Source: Hoylesella timonensis S9-PR14 (GTDB lineage Bacteria; Bacteroidota; Bacteroidia; Bacteroidales; Bacteroidaceae). From it: 54,024 nucleotides of DNA. The DNA is taken from contig NZ_JRPQ01000006.1 of NCBI RefSeq assembly GCF_000762405.1, forward strand, positions 1 through 54,024. Reading direction: 5' to 3'. The translations under genes were made by a program, and so were the position numbers. Shown one piece after another: positions 7,999 to 16,398 of this stretch. Under the pieces are notes generated by a model. The model was not told where the DNA came from. It saw only the letters and a list, made by a program, of their open reading frames with translations, and ran no database searches. How positions within the stretch are numbered: position 1 is the first letter of the stretch; each line of letters begins with the position of its first letter.

Positions 7999-9717
7999 AT
8001 GATGACAACAAGTGAGTACTTAGCTATTTTTTTTAAGATTATTGGTTCTCTATCCTTGCTGATTTATGGCATGAAAGTCATGAGTGAAGCATTACAAAAA
8101 ATGGCGGGCGCACAGTTACGTCACATCTTAGGAGCCATGACCACCAATCGATTCACAGGAATGCTCACTGGAACATTCATTACCTGTGCCGTGCAGTCGT
8201 CTTCGGCTACCACGGTCATGACGGTTTCGTTTGTAAATGCAGGCTTGCTCACCTTGGCACAAGCTATATCGGTCATCATGGGTGCGAATATTGGTACCAC
8301 GCTCACCGCATGGATTATGTCGTTGGGCTACTCCGTAGACTTGACAAGTTTTGTATTTCCTGCTTTTTTGGTCGGCATTATCCTCATCTACAGCCGCAAG
8401 ATGCGCTATATAGGAGATTTCCTCTTTGGACTTTCCTTCATGTTTTTCAGTCTTGTACTACTTAGTGTTGCTGGAAAAGAACTACAATTAGAGAACAATC
8501 CTGCAATCATTGATTTCTTCAAGTCATTTGATGTAGATTCATATCTTACCATTCTTTCCTTTTTATTGATTGGTACTGTTATTACTTGTATCGTCCAATC
8601 TTCGGCAGCAGTCATGGCGATTACCATCTTATTATGCTCTACTGGTGTGCTACCGATTTATCTCGGAATAGCCTTGGTAATGGGCGAAAACATTGGTACT
8701 ACAGCCACTGCCAACCTTGCAGCCTTAGGGGCAAACACACAAGCTCGGCGTACTGCCTTGGCACATTTGGTGTTTAATGTCATCGGAGTGATTTGGGTAC
8801 TTTGTATTTTCTATCCTTTTGTAAATGGTGTTTGCGATCTTGTCCATTACGATCCTGCCAATCATGTTCTGACACAAGAGCAATTAGCTGTGAAACTTCC
8901 TATTGTATTGGCTGCTTTTCACACCTCTTTTAATGTATTGAACACCGCTGTTCTCATCTGGTTCATTCCACAAATTGAGAAATTAGTATGTGCGATGATT
9001 AAACCAAACAAAAAAGATGATGAAGAAGACTTCCGCCTACGCTTTATTCAGATGGGCATTATGAAGACTCCAGAGCTTTCTGTTTTGGAAGCACACAAAG
9101 AGATTCAGTCCTTTGCCGAACGTATCCAGCGCATGTTCAACATGGTCAGAGAGTTGTTAGGAATAGAGGATGAAAACAAGTTTGCAAAACTTTTTGACAG
9201 AATAGAGAAGTACGAAGGCATTAGTGACAACATGGAAATAGAGATTGCCAACTATTTAGATCAGATTGGAACGGCACATCTCAGCGATGACACCAAGTTG
9301 AAAATCCGCTCCATGCTGCGACAAATTACCGAGATAGAAAGCATTGGGGACAGTTGTTACAATATTGCTCGTTCATTGAAACGTAAACGTGCAGGTAAAG
9401 AAGAGTTCACGGAGAAACAATATGAGCAGATGCATCAGATGTTTGAGTTGACAGATGACGCACTTACTCAAATGAATGTGATGCTATCTGGGCGCAAATC
9501 TAACCTTGACGTCAATCGCTCTTTCAATATCGAAACCGAGATTAACAACTATCGCAATCAACTCAAAACTAAAAATATCACAGATATCAACAACCACCTA
9601 TACACTTATGCTATTGGTACTATCTACATGGATATTATCCAAGAGTGCGAAAAACTCGGTGACTATGTAGTGAACGTGGTTGAAGCGCGCATGGGTATTC
9701 GCCAGCACAATGTGTAG
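7999..9717 (+). CDS. Na+/phosphate cotransporter (PNaS/NptA family) with PhoU-like C-terminus
   Basis: A 572-residue inner-membrane protein. The membrane half (about 1-330) shows the two inverted NptA repeats, each with the QSS signature (QSSSATTVM, then QSSAAVMAI) followed by G-NIGTT (GANIGTTLTA, GENIGTTATA). From about residue 350 a soluble helical PhoU-like domain follows. The family imports, or in some bacteria exports, phosphate coupled to sodium. It starts only a few bases beyond the kinase promoter and diverges from it. Together with the PafA-like phosphatase it suggests a phosphate acquisition neighbourhood. Confidence 0.92.
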   Translation: MMTTSEYLAIFFKIIGSLSLLIYGMKVMSEALQKMAGAQLRHILGAMTTNRFTGMLTGTFITCAVQSSSATTVMTVSFVNAGLLTLAQAISVIMGANIGTTLTAWIMSLGYSVDLTSFVFPAFLVGIILIYSRKMRYIGDFLFGLSFMFFSLVLLSVAGKELQLENNPAIIDFFKSFDVDSYLTILSFLLIGTVITCIVQSSAAVMAITILLCSTGVLPIYLGIALVMGENIGTTATANLAALGANTQARRTALAHLVFNVIGVIWVLCIFYPFVNGVCDLVHYDPANHVLTQEQLAVKLPIVLAAFHTSFNVLNTAVLIWFIPQIEKLVCAMIKPNKKDDEEDFRLRFIQMGIMKTPELSVLEAHKEIQSFAERIQRMFNMVRELLGIEDENKFAKLFDRIEKYEGISDNMEIEIANYLDQIGTAHLSDDTKLKIRSMLRQITEIESIGDSCYNIARSLKRKRAGKEEFTEKQYEQMHQMFELTDDALTQMNVMLSGRKSNLDVNRSFNIETEINNYRNQLKTKNITDINNHLYTYAIGTIYMDIIQECEKLGDYVVNVVEARMGIRQHNV

Positions 9718-9744
9718 TGGTTCAAGGCACCTTAGCTGTCGAAC

Positions 9745-9769
9745 ACTCGTAAAACCAAAAACTACGAGT
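9745..9769. terminator. Small hairpin between convergent genes
   Basis: ACTCGTA (9745-9751) pairs with TACGAGT (9763-9769). It is a weak, possibly bidirectional terminator between the cotransporter and the DUF1893 gene. Confidence 0.4.
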
Positions 9770-9782
9770 TGAAAGTGAAACT

Positions 9783-10130
9783 TTAATCCTTGATTTCTCC
9801 CATCTCCGCCCATATTTTCAAAAAGCGTTGATGGTCAACTTTCTTTTCACAATTCACTTTCACACCAGCGTCTTCCAGCCATGCATAAGCCTCTTGACTC
9901 ATCACATCGGCATAGACTTCTACCACGCCTCCTTCGGTCATGGCACGTGCGGCTGTTTTACCTACCGCCTTTACAGCTATCTTAGATTTTAAGAGAGATT
10001 CGGGTGCTTCGTTCAAAAGGTGGTAGAGCGTCCGAACGCCACGCCCCTTAAAAATGCGAATATTCCCCTCGTGTAGCAACACCATGGAGCAATCCTCGGT
10101 GTGTAACATATCAATTAATTCACTCATCAT
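9783..10130 (-). CDS. DUF1893 family protein (TM1506-like)
   Basis: About 115 residues, soluble. The pattern matches DUF1893: SMVLLHEGNIRIFKGRGVRT, then a KAVGKTAA helix and an EVYADVMSQEAYAWLEDAGV strand-helix. The solved relative TM1506 has a deaminase-like fold (family knowledge), but no zinc ligands or catalytic motif are evident here, so no activity is claimed. In some bacteria relatives are fused to or near redox proteins. ATGs at 10136, 10130 and 10127 are all possible. A well-formed promoter lies at 10241-10210. It is preceded, in the direction of transcription, by the sir2 gene and a multi-arm hairpin. Confidence 0.8.
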   Translation of the reverse strand: MMSELIDMLHTEDCSMVLLHEGNIRIFKGRGVRTLYHLLNEAPESLLKSKIAVKAVGKTAARAMTEGGVVEVYADVMSQEAYAWLEDAGVKVNCEKKVDHQRFLKIWAEMGEIKD

Positions 10131-10209
10131 AAGCATTCCTCCTTCTATTGATTGAACTCTTGAGTCGTGTAATGAAGTTTGTTTATCTGCATCATTATGA
10201 TGTCTATCG

Positions 10210-10241
10210 CAAATATACTAATTATTTTGGAGATCATCAAA
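10210..10241 (-). promoter_or_regulatory. Promoter of the DUF1893 gene
   Basis: On the minus strand TTTG (10241-10238), a 20-bp spacer and TATATTTG (10217-10210) form a full match to the Bacteroidota consensus. The leader is about 75 bases. Confidence 0.65.
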
Positions 10242-10257
10242 CTTTTCACCGTTATTT

Positions 10258-10317
10258 AACAGACTGTTTTGGTAAGGAAAACAGTCTGTTTTGCGCTCCA
10301 AAATAGACTGTTTTACC
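10258..10317. terminator. Three-arm alternative hairpin between sir2 and DUF1893 genes
   Basis: The middle arm AAAACAGTCT (10278-10287) is perfectly complementary both to AGACTGTTTT at 10261-10270 and to AGACTGTTTT at 10305-10314. The two stems are therefore mutually exclusive. It lies downstream of sir2 and upstream of the DUF1893 promoter. The simplest role is a terminator for sir2. Confidence 0.6.
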
Positions 10318-10408
10318 GAACTCATCCATATCTTTAAGCAGACGAGAGGATGCTAACAGATTGTACACTCCATGGTTTGTCTCACTTCCACTCGCCCACA
10401 GGACGCAA

Positions 10409-11104
10409 CTAATCCAATATTCGAAGCAAGTCTTTCATCCCTTCGCTCGCCCCTTTTTGAATGTGTTCGAGGCGTGCAATACCACTGGTTCCGACATGAT
10501 CGGGGTCAATTAAATAAATTGGGCAGCCCGGTCTTGTATACCCCACCAATCCAGCAGCAGGATAAACATTAAGAGAGGTTCCTATGATTACAAAGATATC
10601 AGCCTGTTGAACATACTGTGCAGCTACAGAAATCATGGGCACACTCTCACCAAAGAAAACGATGAAAGGACGCAAAAGAGAACCGTCATCAGCTTTTGCA
10701 CCGGGAGTAACCTCCGCATTTTCTTTCGTAAGTTCGCGAATGTAAGCCTCATTATAAGGCTCACGACTGGAGCAGACCTTTGTCAACTCACCATGTAGAT
10801 GAACAACACGTGACGAACCAGCTCGTTCATGCAGATTGTCGACATTCTGTGTGATGACAGTTACATCATACTTCTCTTCCAACTGCTGTATCAGTCGATG
10901 CCCTTCGTTGGGCTGAGCATCATACAGTTTTTTACGAAGCATGTTATAAAAGTTAGTTACCAGCGTAGGGTTGGCTTCCCAACCTTCATGAGATGCCACC
11001 TGCTCTACTGGATAATTCTCCCAAAGTCCATCACTGCCTCGAAAGGTCTTAAACCCACTTTCCACTGACATTCCAGCGCCTGTTAAGAACACTATCTTTT
11101 TCAT
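10409..11104 (-). CDS. Sir2-family NAD-dependent protein deacylase (CobB-like)
   Basis: A 231-residue soluble sirtuin that uses NAD+ to remove acyl groups from lysines. The NAD pocket GAGMSVESG (9-17) with TFRG, TQNVDNLHERAG and the catalytic His104 in HLHG are intact. Two features are odd. First, only one of the four zinc cysteines is visible (Cys111); the second CxxC is replaced by a polar stretch before RPFIVFFGE. Second, the class III signature Tyr-x-x-Arg, which in CobB and SIRT5 recognises succinyl groups, reads Tyr53-Asn-Met-Leu56, so the Arg is replaced by Leu (an Arg follows at 57). Activity is likely but specificity is uncertain. Confidence 0.9.
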   Translation of the reverse strand: MKKIVFLTGAGMSVESGFKTFRGSDGLWENYPVEQVASHEGWEANPTLVTNFYNMLRKKLYDAQPNEGHRLIQQLEEKYDVTVITQNVDNLHERAGSSRVVHLHGELTKVCSSREPYNEAYIRELTKENAEVTPGAKADDGSLLRPFIVFFGESVPMISVAAQYVQQADIFVIIGTSLNVYPAAGLVGYTRPGCPIYLIDPDHVGTSGIARLEHIQKGASEGMKDLLRILD

Positions 11105-11284
11105 GATTATATTGTTGTCTATAAATTTATTTTCCTAAAAGTAGACATGATTGTGCCATTTCATCATCATAAAAGTAAACCGACCGAATACAAACAAGTT
11201 CACTTAGTTTGTTGAGGTGCAGTTTAATTTTTACAAAAATAGTATTTTTTTGATAAATAAATCCCGTCTATGATAGTTTTTTGT

Positions 11285-11292
11285 TATCTTTG
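11285..11292 (+). promoter_or_regulatory. Promoter -7 box of the FKBP cluster
   Basis: TATCTTTG matches TAnnTTTG and lies 44 bases before the ATG at 11336. No convincing -33 element is seen at the right distance. Confidence 0.5.
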
Positions 11293-11335
11293 TCCCTGTT
11301 TTAAAACAATACATACCAACTATAATTAATTGAAT

Positions 11336-11941
11336 ATGGACAAAGTAAGTTACGCTTTGGGACTCGGTATCGGTCAACAGTTATCTGATATGGGTGCCAA
11401 GGGGCTTAATATAGACGATTTTTCACAAGCCATTAAGGATGTAATCGCAGGTACGAAACCACAAATTAGCAATGAGGAAGCACAATCCTTGGTACAAACT
11501 TTCTTCCAAGAACAAGAGACCAAGCAGCGTGCGGCTGCCGCAGAAAAAGGAAAAGTAGCTATGGCAGAAGGACAAAACTTCCTTAACGAAAATGCAAAAA
11601 AAGAAGGAGTGATTACTTTACCTTCAGGCTTACAATATCAAGTGCTTTCAGAAGGTACTGGTAAAAAACCTAAAGCCACCGACCAAGTGAAATGTCATTA
11701 CGAAGGAATGTTGGTAGACGGAACTCTTTTTGACAGTAGCATTCAGCGTGGAGAGCCAGCTACATTTGGACTAAACCAAGTCATTGCAGGTTGGACAGAA
11801 GGCTTACAACTGATGAAAGAAGGTGCCAAATACCGCTTCTTCATTCCCTACCACTTAGGTTATGGCGAGCATGGTGCAGGTTCTTCTATACCTCCTTTCG
11901 CAACACTCATATTTGACGTAGAACTCATCGAAGTAATTTAA
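11336..11941 (+). CDS. FKBP-type peptidyl-prolyl isomerase, cytoplasmic (FklB-like)
   Basis: A 201-residue prolyl cis-trans isomerase without a signal peptide. The N-terminal helical dimerisation domain (about 1-95, starting DKVSYALGLG) precedes an FKBP domain with the expected VKCHYEGMLVDGTLFDSS, QVIAGWTEGLQLM and IPYHLGYGEHGA motifs. The start is ATG 11336; a TTG two codons earlier is less likely. It is the first of three consecutive FKBPs, with 14 bases to the next, and so probably co-transcribed with it. The absence of an export signal separates it from its two neighbours. Confidence 0.92.
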   Translation: MDKVSYALGLGIGQQLSDMGAKGLNIDDFSQAIKDVIAGTKPQISNEEAQSLVQTFFQEQETKQRAAAAEKGKVAMAEGQNFLNENAKKEGVITLPSGLQYQVLSEGTGKKPKATDQVKCHYEGMLVDGTLFDSSIQRGEPATFGLNQVIAGWTEGLQLMKEGAKYRFFIPYHLGYGEHGAGSSIPPFATLIFDVELIEVI

Positions 11942-11955
11942 TAAAACTATAAACA

Positions 11956-12828
11956 ATGAAAAAACTGACTTTTGTAGCCGCTTTGGCTATTGCTGCTGCA
12001 ACATTTACAGGTTGCGGCAATTCAACTCCTAAAGCAGATCTAAAGACCGATATTGACACCTTGAGCTATGCCATGGGTATGTCACAGACACAAGGTCTGA
12101 AAGATTTCTTGGTAGCTCGTATGAACATCGATACCACTTATATGGATCAGTTCATCAAAGGCTTAAACGAGGGTGCTAATGCAGGCGATGATAAAGCTCG
12201 CGCTGCTTATTATGCAGGTATCCAAATTGGACAACAGATTAGCAACCAAATGATTACTGGTATCAATCAAGAAGTATTTGGCAGCGACTCTACCAAGAGT
12301 ATCTCCTTGAAAAACTTCATGGCTGGTTTCATTACAGGGACAACAGGCAAGAAAGGTTTGATGACCATTGAACAGGCTGGCGAGACAGCTCAAAAGAAGA
12401 TGGTTGCCATTCGCAGCAAGATGATGGAAAAAGAATACGGTCCCAACAAGGCAGCTGGTGAGAAATTCCTTGCTGCAAACAAGAATAAGAAAGATGTAAA
12501 GACCTTACCAAGCGGTGTACAGTACAAGGTTATCAAAGCTGGTAGCGGTGCAATGCCATCTGATACCTCTATGGTAAAGGTTCACTATGAAGGAAGAACC
12601 TTGGATGGGAAGGTGTTTGACAGCTCTTACAAGAGTGGAAACCCTGTGACCTTGCGTGCTAATCAGGTCATCAAAGGTTGGACAGATGCACTCGTTCACA
12701 TGCCAGTAGGTTCTGTTTGGGAAGTGTATATCCCTCAAGACTTAGCTTACGGAGAGCGTGAACAGGGACAGATTAAGCCATTCTCTGTACTCATCTTTAA
12801 GATTGAATTACTAAGCATTGAAAAATAA
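11956..12828 (+). CDS. FKBP-type peptidyl-prolyl isomerase lipoprotein
   Basis: 290 residues with a lipoprotein signal peptide; the lipobox TFTGC puts the lipidated Cys at 20. A mature N-terminal domain (DTLSYAMGMSQTQG, then a long helical region) is followed by an FKBP domain from about 170 with VKVHYEGRTLDGKVFDSS, QVIKGWTDALVHM and IPQDLAYGEREQG. This is FkpA/Mip-like architecture, probably dimeric and membrane-anchored, assisting folding of exported proteins. It is the middle gene of a tandem paralogue triplet. Confidence 0.92.
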   Translation: MKKLTFVAALAIAAATFTGCGNSTPKADLKTDIDTLSYAMGMSQTQGLKDFLVARMNIDTTYMDQFIKGLNEGANAGDDKARAAYYAGIQIGQQISNQMITGINQEVFGSDSTKSISLKNFMAGFITGTTGKKGLMTIEQAGETAQKKMVAIRSKMMEKEYGPNKAAGEKFLAANKNKKDVKTLPSGVQYKVIKAGSGAMPSDTSMVKVHYEGRTLDGKVFDSSYKSGNPVTLRANQVIKGWTDALVHMPVGSVWEVYIPQDLAYGEREQGQIKPFSVLIFKIELLSIEK

Positions 12829-12857
12829 GTTGCTGTTCGCAACATTATCACATTTAC

Positions 12858-12929
12858 AAAGGCTCACCCTGTATGTGCTGGTTTCTGATACAAATAGGAA
12901 ACAGAGCAATCCATATAAGGTGAGTCTTT
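12858..12929 (+). promoter_or_regulatory. Long-range inverted repeat between second and third FKBP genes
   Basis: AAAGGCTCACC (12858-12868) can pair with GGTGAGTCTTT (12919-12929) with one mismatch, around a 50-base loop. It may be a weak terminator or processing site that uncouples the third FKBP gene. Confidence 0.35.
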
Positions 12930-12949
12930 CTTAATTCCACTATTAAATT

Positions 12950-13861
12950 ATGAAGAAAATAATTCTCTTTTCGCTATGCTTCTTAGCCATTTCCATCAAT
13001 TCATGGGGTACAACGGACAAAAAGAAGCATCAAAAAAAACAGACTAAAAGCACAGCACAAGCCATCTTAACCCCACAAGATTCGTTGAGCTTTGCTACAG
13101 GTATGGCAGCAACCAACGGACTACTTCCTTTTTTACAACACGAGTATGGAGTTGATGAAGCACACATGAACGAGTTCTTAACCGCTTTTCAAGAAGCATT
13201 AGAGCAGGTAGACACGCCTGAATTTAAGGCTCGTCATGCTGGTCAGGCCATTGCACGAATGGTAAAAAGCCGCATTCTTCCACAAACCACTGAAGCTTTC
13301 AAAGGAACTCCTGAAGAGATAAATACCAAAATCTTTGAACAAGGATTTATGGCAGGAATACAGAACGATACAACCATATACACTGTGAACCAAGCCTCTG
13401 AACTATTCCGTGAGCGTGCAACCGCTGCCAAAGAGGCTAAAGAGAAAGCTTATAAGGATGCGAACACAGCATGGTTGAAAAATAATTCGACACAACCAGG
13501 CGTCAAAACAACCCAAAGTGGATTGCAATATAAAATCATCACTGCGGGAACAGGAGAAGTGCCACAGAAAGAAGATAAAGTAACGGTGAAGTACGAAGGC
13601 AAGACCATTGACGGAAAGATATTTGATAGTTCTTACCAACGCAATCCACAAACCACCTCGTTTCGCTGCGATCAGGTGATTAAAGGCTGGACAGAAGCCC
13701 TCTCCATGATGCCAGTAGGAAGCAAATGGGAATTGTATATTCCACAAGAATTGGCATATGGCGCTCGTCAAGCAGGACAGATACAGCCATATTCCACTTT
13801 GATTTTCACGGTAGAACTTATCAGTGTGGAAAAAACAACAAAGCCCGAAAGTAAGAAATAA
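12950..13861 (+). CDS. FKBP-type peptidyl-prolyl isomerase, exported
   Basis: 303 residues with a signal peptide (MKKIILFSLCFLAISINSWG) and no lipobox, so probably periplasmic. A lysine-rich stretch (KKKHQKKQTK) follows, then the helical dimerisation region (DSLSFATGMAATNG) and an FKBP domain with VTVKYEGKTIDGKIFDSS, QVIKGWTEALSMM and IPQELAYGARQAG. It is closest to the preceding lipoprotein FKBP, so a local duplication is likely. A strong terminator follows at 13931-13975. Confidence 0.92.
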   Translation: MKKIILFSLCFLAISINSWGTTDKKKHQKKQTKSTAQAILTPQDSLSFATGMAATNGLLPFLQHEYGVDEAHMNEFLTAFQEALEQVDTPEFKARHAGQAIARMVKSRILPQTTEAFKGTPEEINTKIFEQGFMAGIQNDTTIYTVNQASELFRERATAAKEAKEKAYKDANTAWLKNNSTQPGVKTTQSGLQYKIITAGTGEVPQKEDKVTVKYEGKTIDGKIFDSSYQRNPQTTSFRCDQVIKGWTEALSMMPVGSKWELYIPQELAYGARQAGQIQPYSTLIFTVELISVEKTTKPESKK

Positions 13862-13930
13862 CAGTCTTTATTCGTATTCGCAATACGCCCCAAAGGGTGC
13901 AACAACGCAGAATACAGACCATACGCATCA

Positions 13931-13976
13931 ACCTATTGCCCAAAAATTATCAGTATTTTTGGCAATAGGTTTTTTA
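13931..13976 (+). terminator. Terminator of the FKBP cluster
   Basis: ACCTATTGCC (13931-13940) pairs perfectly with GGCAATAGGT (13961-13970). An inner AAAAAT/ATTTTT extension makes one long hairpin, and a run of T follows directly. Confidence 0.88.
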
Positions 13977-14059
13977 CTTTTTACACCAATAATTCCTACT
14001 TAATTCTTCTCATCCACAGGTTATAATGAGCGGTAAGTGTTATTTTTATAGACCAATTG

Positions 14060-14090
14060 TTGATTTTTTCAATTAAAGTTCTTATTTTTG
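14060..14090 (+). promoter_or_regulatory. Promoter of the Lrp-dipeptidase operon
   Basis: TTG (14060-14062), a 20-bp spacer and TATTTTTG (14083-14090) match the Bacteroidota consensus. The leader is about 25 bases before the ATG at 14123. Confidence 0.6.
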
Positions 14091-14122
14091 CTATCAGATT
14101 AACTTAAACATGACAATAAGAA

Positions 14123-14602
14123 ATGGGAAAAGATTCAGAGAAAATTGATAATCTTGACAAGAAGATTTTAAGCATCTTGTCAAATAACGCACGCATGCCA
14201 TTCAAAGATGTCGCAGCAGAATGTGGCGTTTCTCGTGCAGCTGTTCACCAACGTGTGCAACATCTCATAGAGAATGGAGTCATTACTGGTAGTAGTTTCA
14301 ACGTAAATCCTAAGAGTTTAGGCTATTCCACATGCACCTATATTGGCCTCAATCTGGAACGTGGAAGCATGTACAAGAAGGTGGTTGAGCAACTCCAAGA
14401 AATTCCAGAGGTAGTAGAATGTCACTTTACTACAGGCTCTTACACGATGCTACTCAAGCTATATGCCCGCGACAACGAACAGCTGATGGACCTACTCAAC
14501 AACCACATACAGACGATTGCAGGTGTAGTGAGTACCGAAACCTTGATTTCATTAGATCAAAGCATTAAACGTGAAGTTCCTGCTAACGTGGAAGAACTAT
14601 GA
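14123..14602 (+). CDS. Lrp/AsnC-family transcriptional regulator
   Basis: 159 residues. The N-terminal winged helix-turn-helix is clear (DKKILSILSNNARMPFKDVA, then CGVSRAAVHQRVQHL). The C-terminal RAM domain (about 70-150) would bind an amino acid effector. Family members respond to amino acids such as leucine, lysine or asparagine; the ligand here is unknown. The stop overlaps the start of the next gene by 4 bases (ATGA), so the two are translationally coupled. This suggests that the regulator controls or senses products of the peptidase/amidohydrolase fusion. Confidence 0.93.
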   Translation: MGKDSEKIDNLDKKILSILSNNARMPFKDVAAECGVSRAAVHQRVQHLIENGVITGSSFNVNPKSLGYSTCTYIGLNLERGSMYKKVVEQLQEIPEVVECHFTTGSYTMLLKLYARDNEQLMDLLNNHIQTIAGVVSTETLISLDQSIKREVPANVEEL

Positions 14603-16356
14603 TAGATTTCGATCTTCGTGCTGATTTAGACCGTATTCATTCATCTTTTCCACCCGCGAAGCATCTTCCCATCATTGGCATTACCACCAATTATGCCGAT
14701 GGTGATGCTTCTATACGTGAACGTTATTACCAGCAAGTAAGCGAGGCTGGAGGCACACCTGTGCTGATTCCACCGATAGAGAACATCGATGTAATGATCA
14801 ATACCCTTGAAAATATCAATGCGTTGATATTTTCGGGCGGGGCTGACCACAACCCTTTGTGGTTGGGAAAGGAACCAGAAAAGGGATTGGGGCATATCAA
14901 TGCCACCAGAGATTTAGCTGAATTGCGGCTTGCTGTGTTGGCTTATCACCGACAAATCCCTATGCTTGGCATTTGCAGAGGGATGCAAACGCTTGCCATT
15001 GCTTTGGGAGGAGAGGTGACACAAGACATCCATACGCAAATTAAACACGACCAGGATGCCGATAAAAACGAACCGACTCACAGCATTTCAATTGCAAAAA
15101 ACAGCACGCTCTATCATATCTATCCATCTGAAAAGCTGTTTGTTAACTCCTTTCACCACCAAGCGGTAAACAATACGGGAGACAGATTTATTGCCACAGC
15201 TACTGCTCCAGACGGCATTATTGAAGCAATGGAGAGTACTGAATATAAGTCTATCTTGGGCGTTCAGTGGCATCCAGAATGGTTGGAAAAGGCAGGTCTT
15301 CCTCTTTTCGAATGGCTTGTCAAGCGTGCAACAGAATTTGCAGCTGCCAAAGCCCTACACCAACGCATCCTCACCCTCGATTCACACTGCGACACGCCCA
15401 TGTTTTTTCCACAAGGTATCCACTTTGAGCAGCGTGACAGTCGTATCCTTGTAGACCTGCACAAAATGTCTGAAGGACACCAAGATGCGGTGACCATGGT
15501 GGCTTACCTGCCACAAACCATGCCCGGAGAGACATTTGCAGACATCGCACCTTTTAAGGTTGAAGGACCAAAGGCATACGCTGACCTTATCTTTGACAAG
15601 ATAGAAGAAATTGTAAAAGCAAATAACAAGTACCTTGCACTCGCTCGTCATCCCGACCAACTCTACGAAAACAAGCGACAAGGGAAAAAGAGTATCGTGC
15701 TTGGCATTGAGAATGGTCTTGCCATTGAAAACGATATTCGCAACGTGCAACATTTTGCGCAGCGGGGTATTACCTATATTACACTGTGCCACAATGGTGA
15801 CAATGCCATCTGTGACAGTGCTCGTAAGAGCATCAACACGCATCACGGCGTGTCCGACTTCGGTGAGAAAGTGATTCGAGAAATGAACAATTGTGGCATT
15901 ATGGTCGACCTCTCGCATGGCGGTGAACAGAGTTTTTACGATGCGATAGACATCAGCAAGTCGCCTATTGTGTGCAGCCACAGCAACTGCAAGGCACTCT
16001 GTGATGTTCCACGCAATCTCACCGATGACCAACTGCGTGCCATTGCGAAGGTGGGAGGTGTGGTACAGACGACATTCTACCATGGATTTTTGCGCTCCGA
16101 CAGCGTTAAAGCCAGCATTCTTGACGGTATACGTCACTTGGAACATGCCATTGAAATCATGGGAATTGACCACGTTGGCATCGGAACTGACTTTGACGGA
16201 GACGGTGGGGTGTGTGGTATGGCTGATTCATCGTATATGATTAACTTTACCATTCAATTGCTACGCCGCCGTTACAGCGATGAAGATATTGCCAAGATAT
16301 GGGGCGGCAACTGGCTCAGAGTCATGCAACAGGCACAAGAACTGAAAATAAAATAG
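14599..16356 (+). CDS. Fusion: class I glutamine amidotransferase-like hydrolase + M19 membrane dipeptidase
   Basis: A 585-residue two-domain enzyme without signal peptide. Residues ~20-245 are a gamma-glutamyl-GABA hydrolase (PuuD)-type class I amidotransferase domain with FSGGADHNP, nucleophile Cys126 in LGICRGMQ, and His225/Glu227 in QWHPEW. Residues ~255-580 are an M19 (renal dipeptidase) metallopeptidase with a metal-binding His263-x-Asp265 in DSHCDTP, GIENG (bridging Glu), MVDLSH, CSHSN and GIGTDFDG. Both active sites look complete. Together they could split gamma-glutamyl compounds and dipeptides, for example in glutathione-like or peptidoglycan-peptide breakdown; the substrate is unknown. 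The gene is coupled to the Lrp regulator by an ATGA overlap. The continuous reading frame argues against an assembly artefact. Confidence 0.9.
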   Translation: MIDFDLRADLDRIHSSFPPAKHLPIIGITTNYADGDASIRERYYQQVSEAGGTPVLIPPIENIDVMINTLENINALIFSGGADHNPLWLGKEPEKGLGHINATRDLAELRLAVLAYHRQIPMLGICRGMQTLAIALGGEVTQDIHTQIKHDQDADKNEPTHSISIAKNSTLYHIYPSEKLFVNSFHHQAVNNTGDRFIATATAPDGIIEAMESTEYKSILGVQWHPEWLEKAGLPLFEWLVKRATEFAAAKALHQRILTLDSHCDTPMFFPQGIHFEQRDSRILVDLHKMSEGHQDAVTMVAYLPQTMPGETFADIAPFKVEGPKAYADLIFDKIEEIVKANNKYLALARHPDQLYENKRQGKKSIVLGIENGLAIENDIRNVQHFAQRGITYITLCHNGDNAICDSARKSINTHHGVSDFGEKVIREMNNCGIMVDLSHGGEQSFYDAIDISKSPIVCSHSNCKALCDVPRNLTDDQLRAIAKVGGVVQTTFYHGFLRSDSVKASILDGIRHLEHAIEIMGIDHVGIGTDFDGDGGVCGMADSSYMINFTIQLLRRRYSDEDIAKIWGGNWLRVMQQAQELKIK

Positions 16357-16398
16357 ACGCAAAAGCTGGCACATCACAGCAAATAACCAAGCATAGAA

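Noticed and set aside
15382..16173. Long open frame (263 codons) antisense to the dipeptidase domain
   Set aside because: It is a shadow of the coding strand; the plus-strand frame carries complete M19 motifs and the antisense product resembles nothing.
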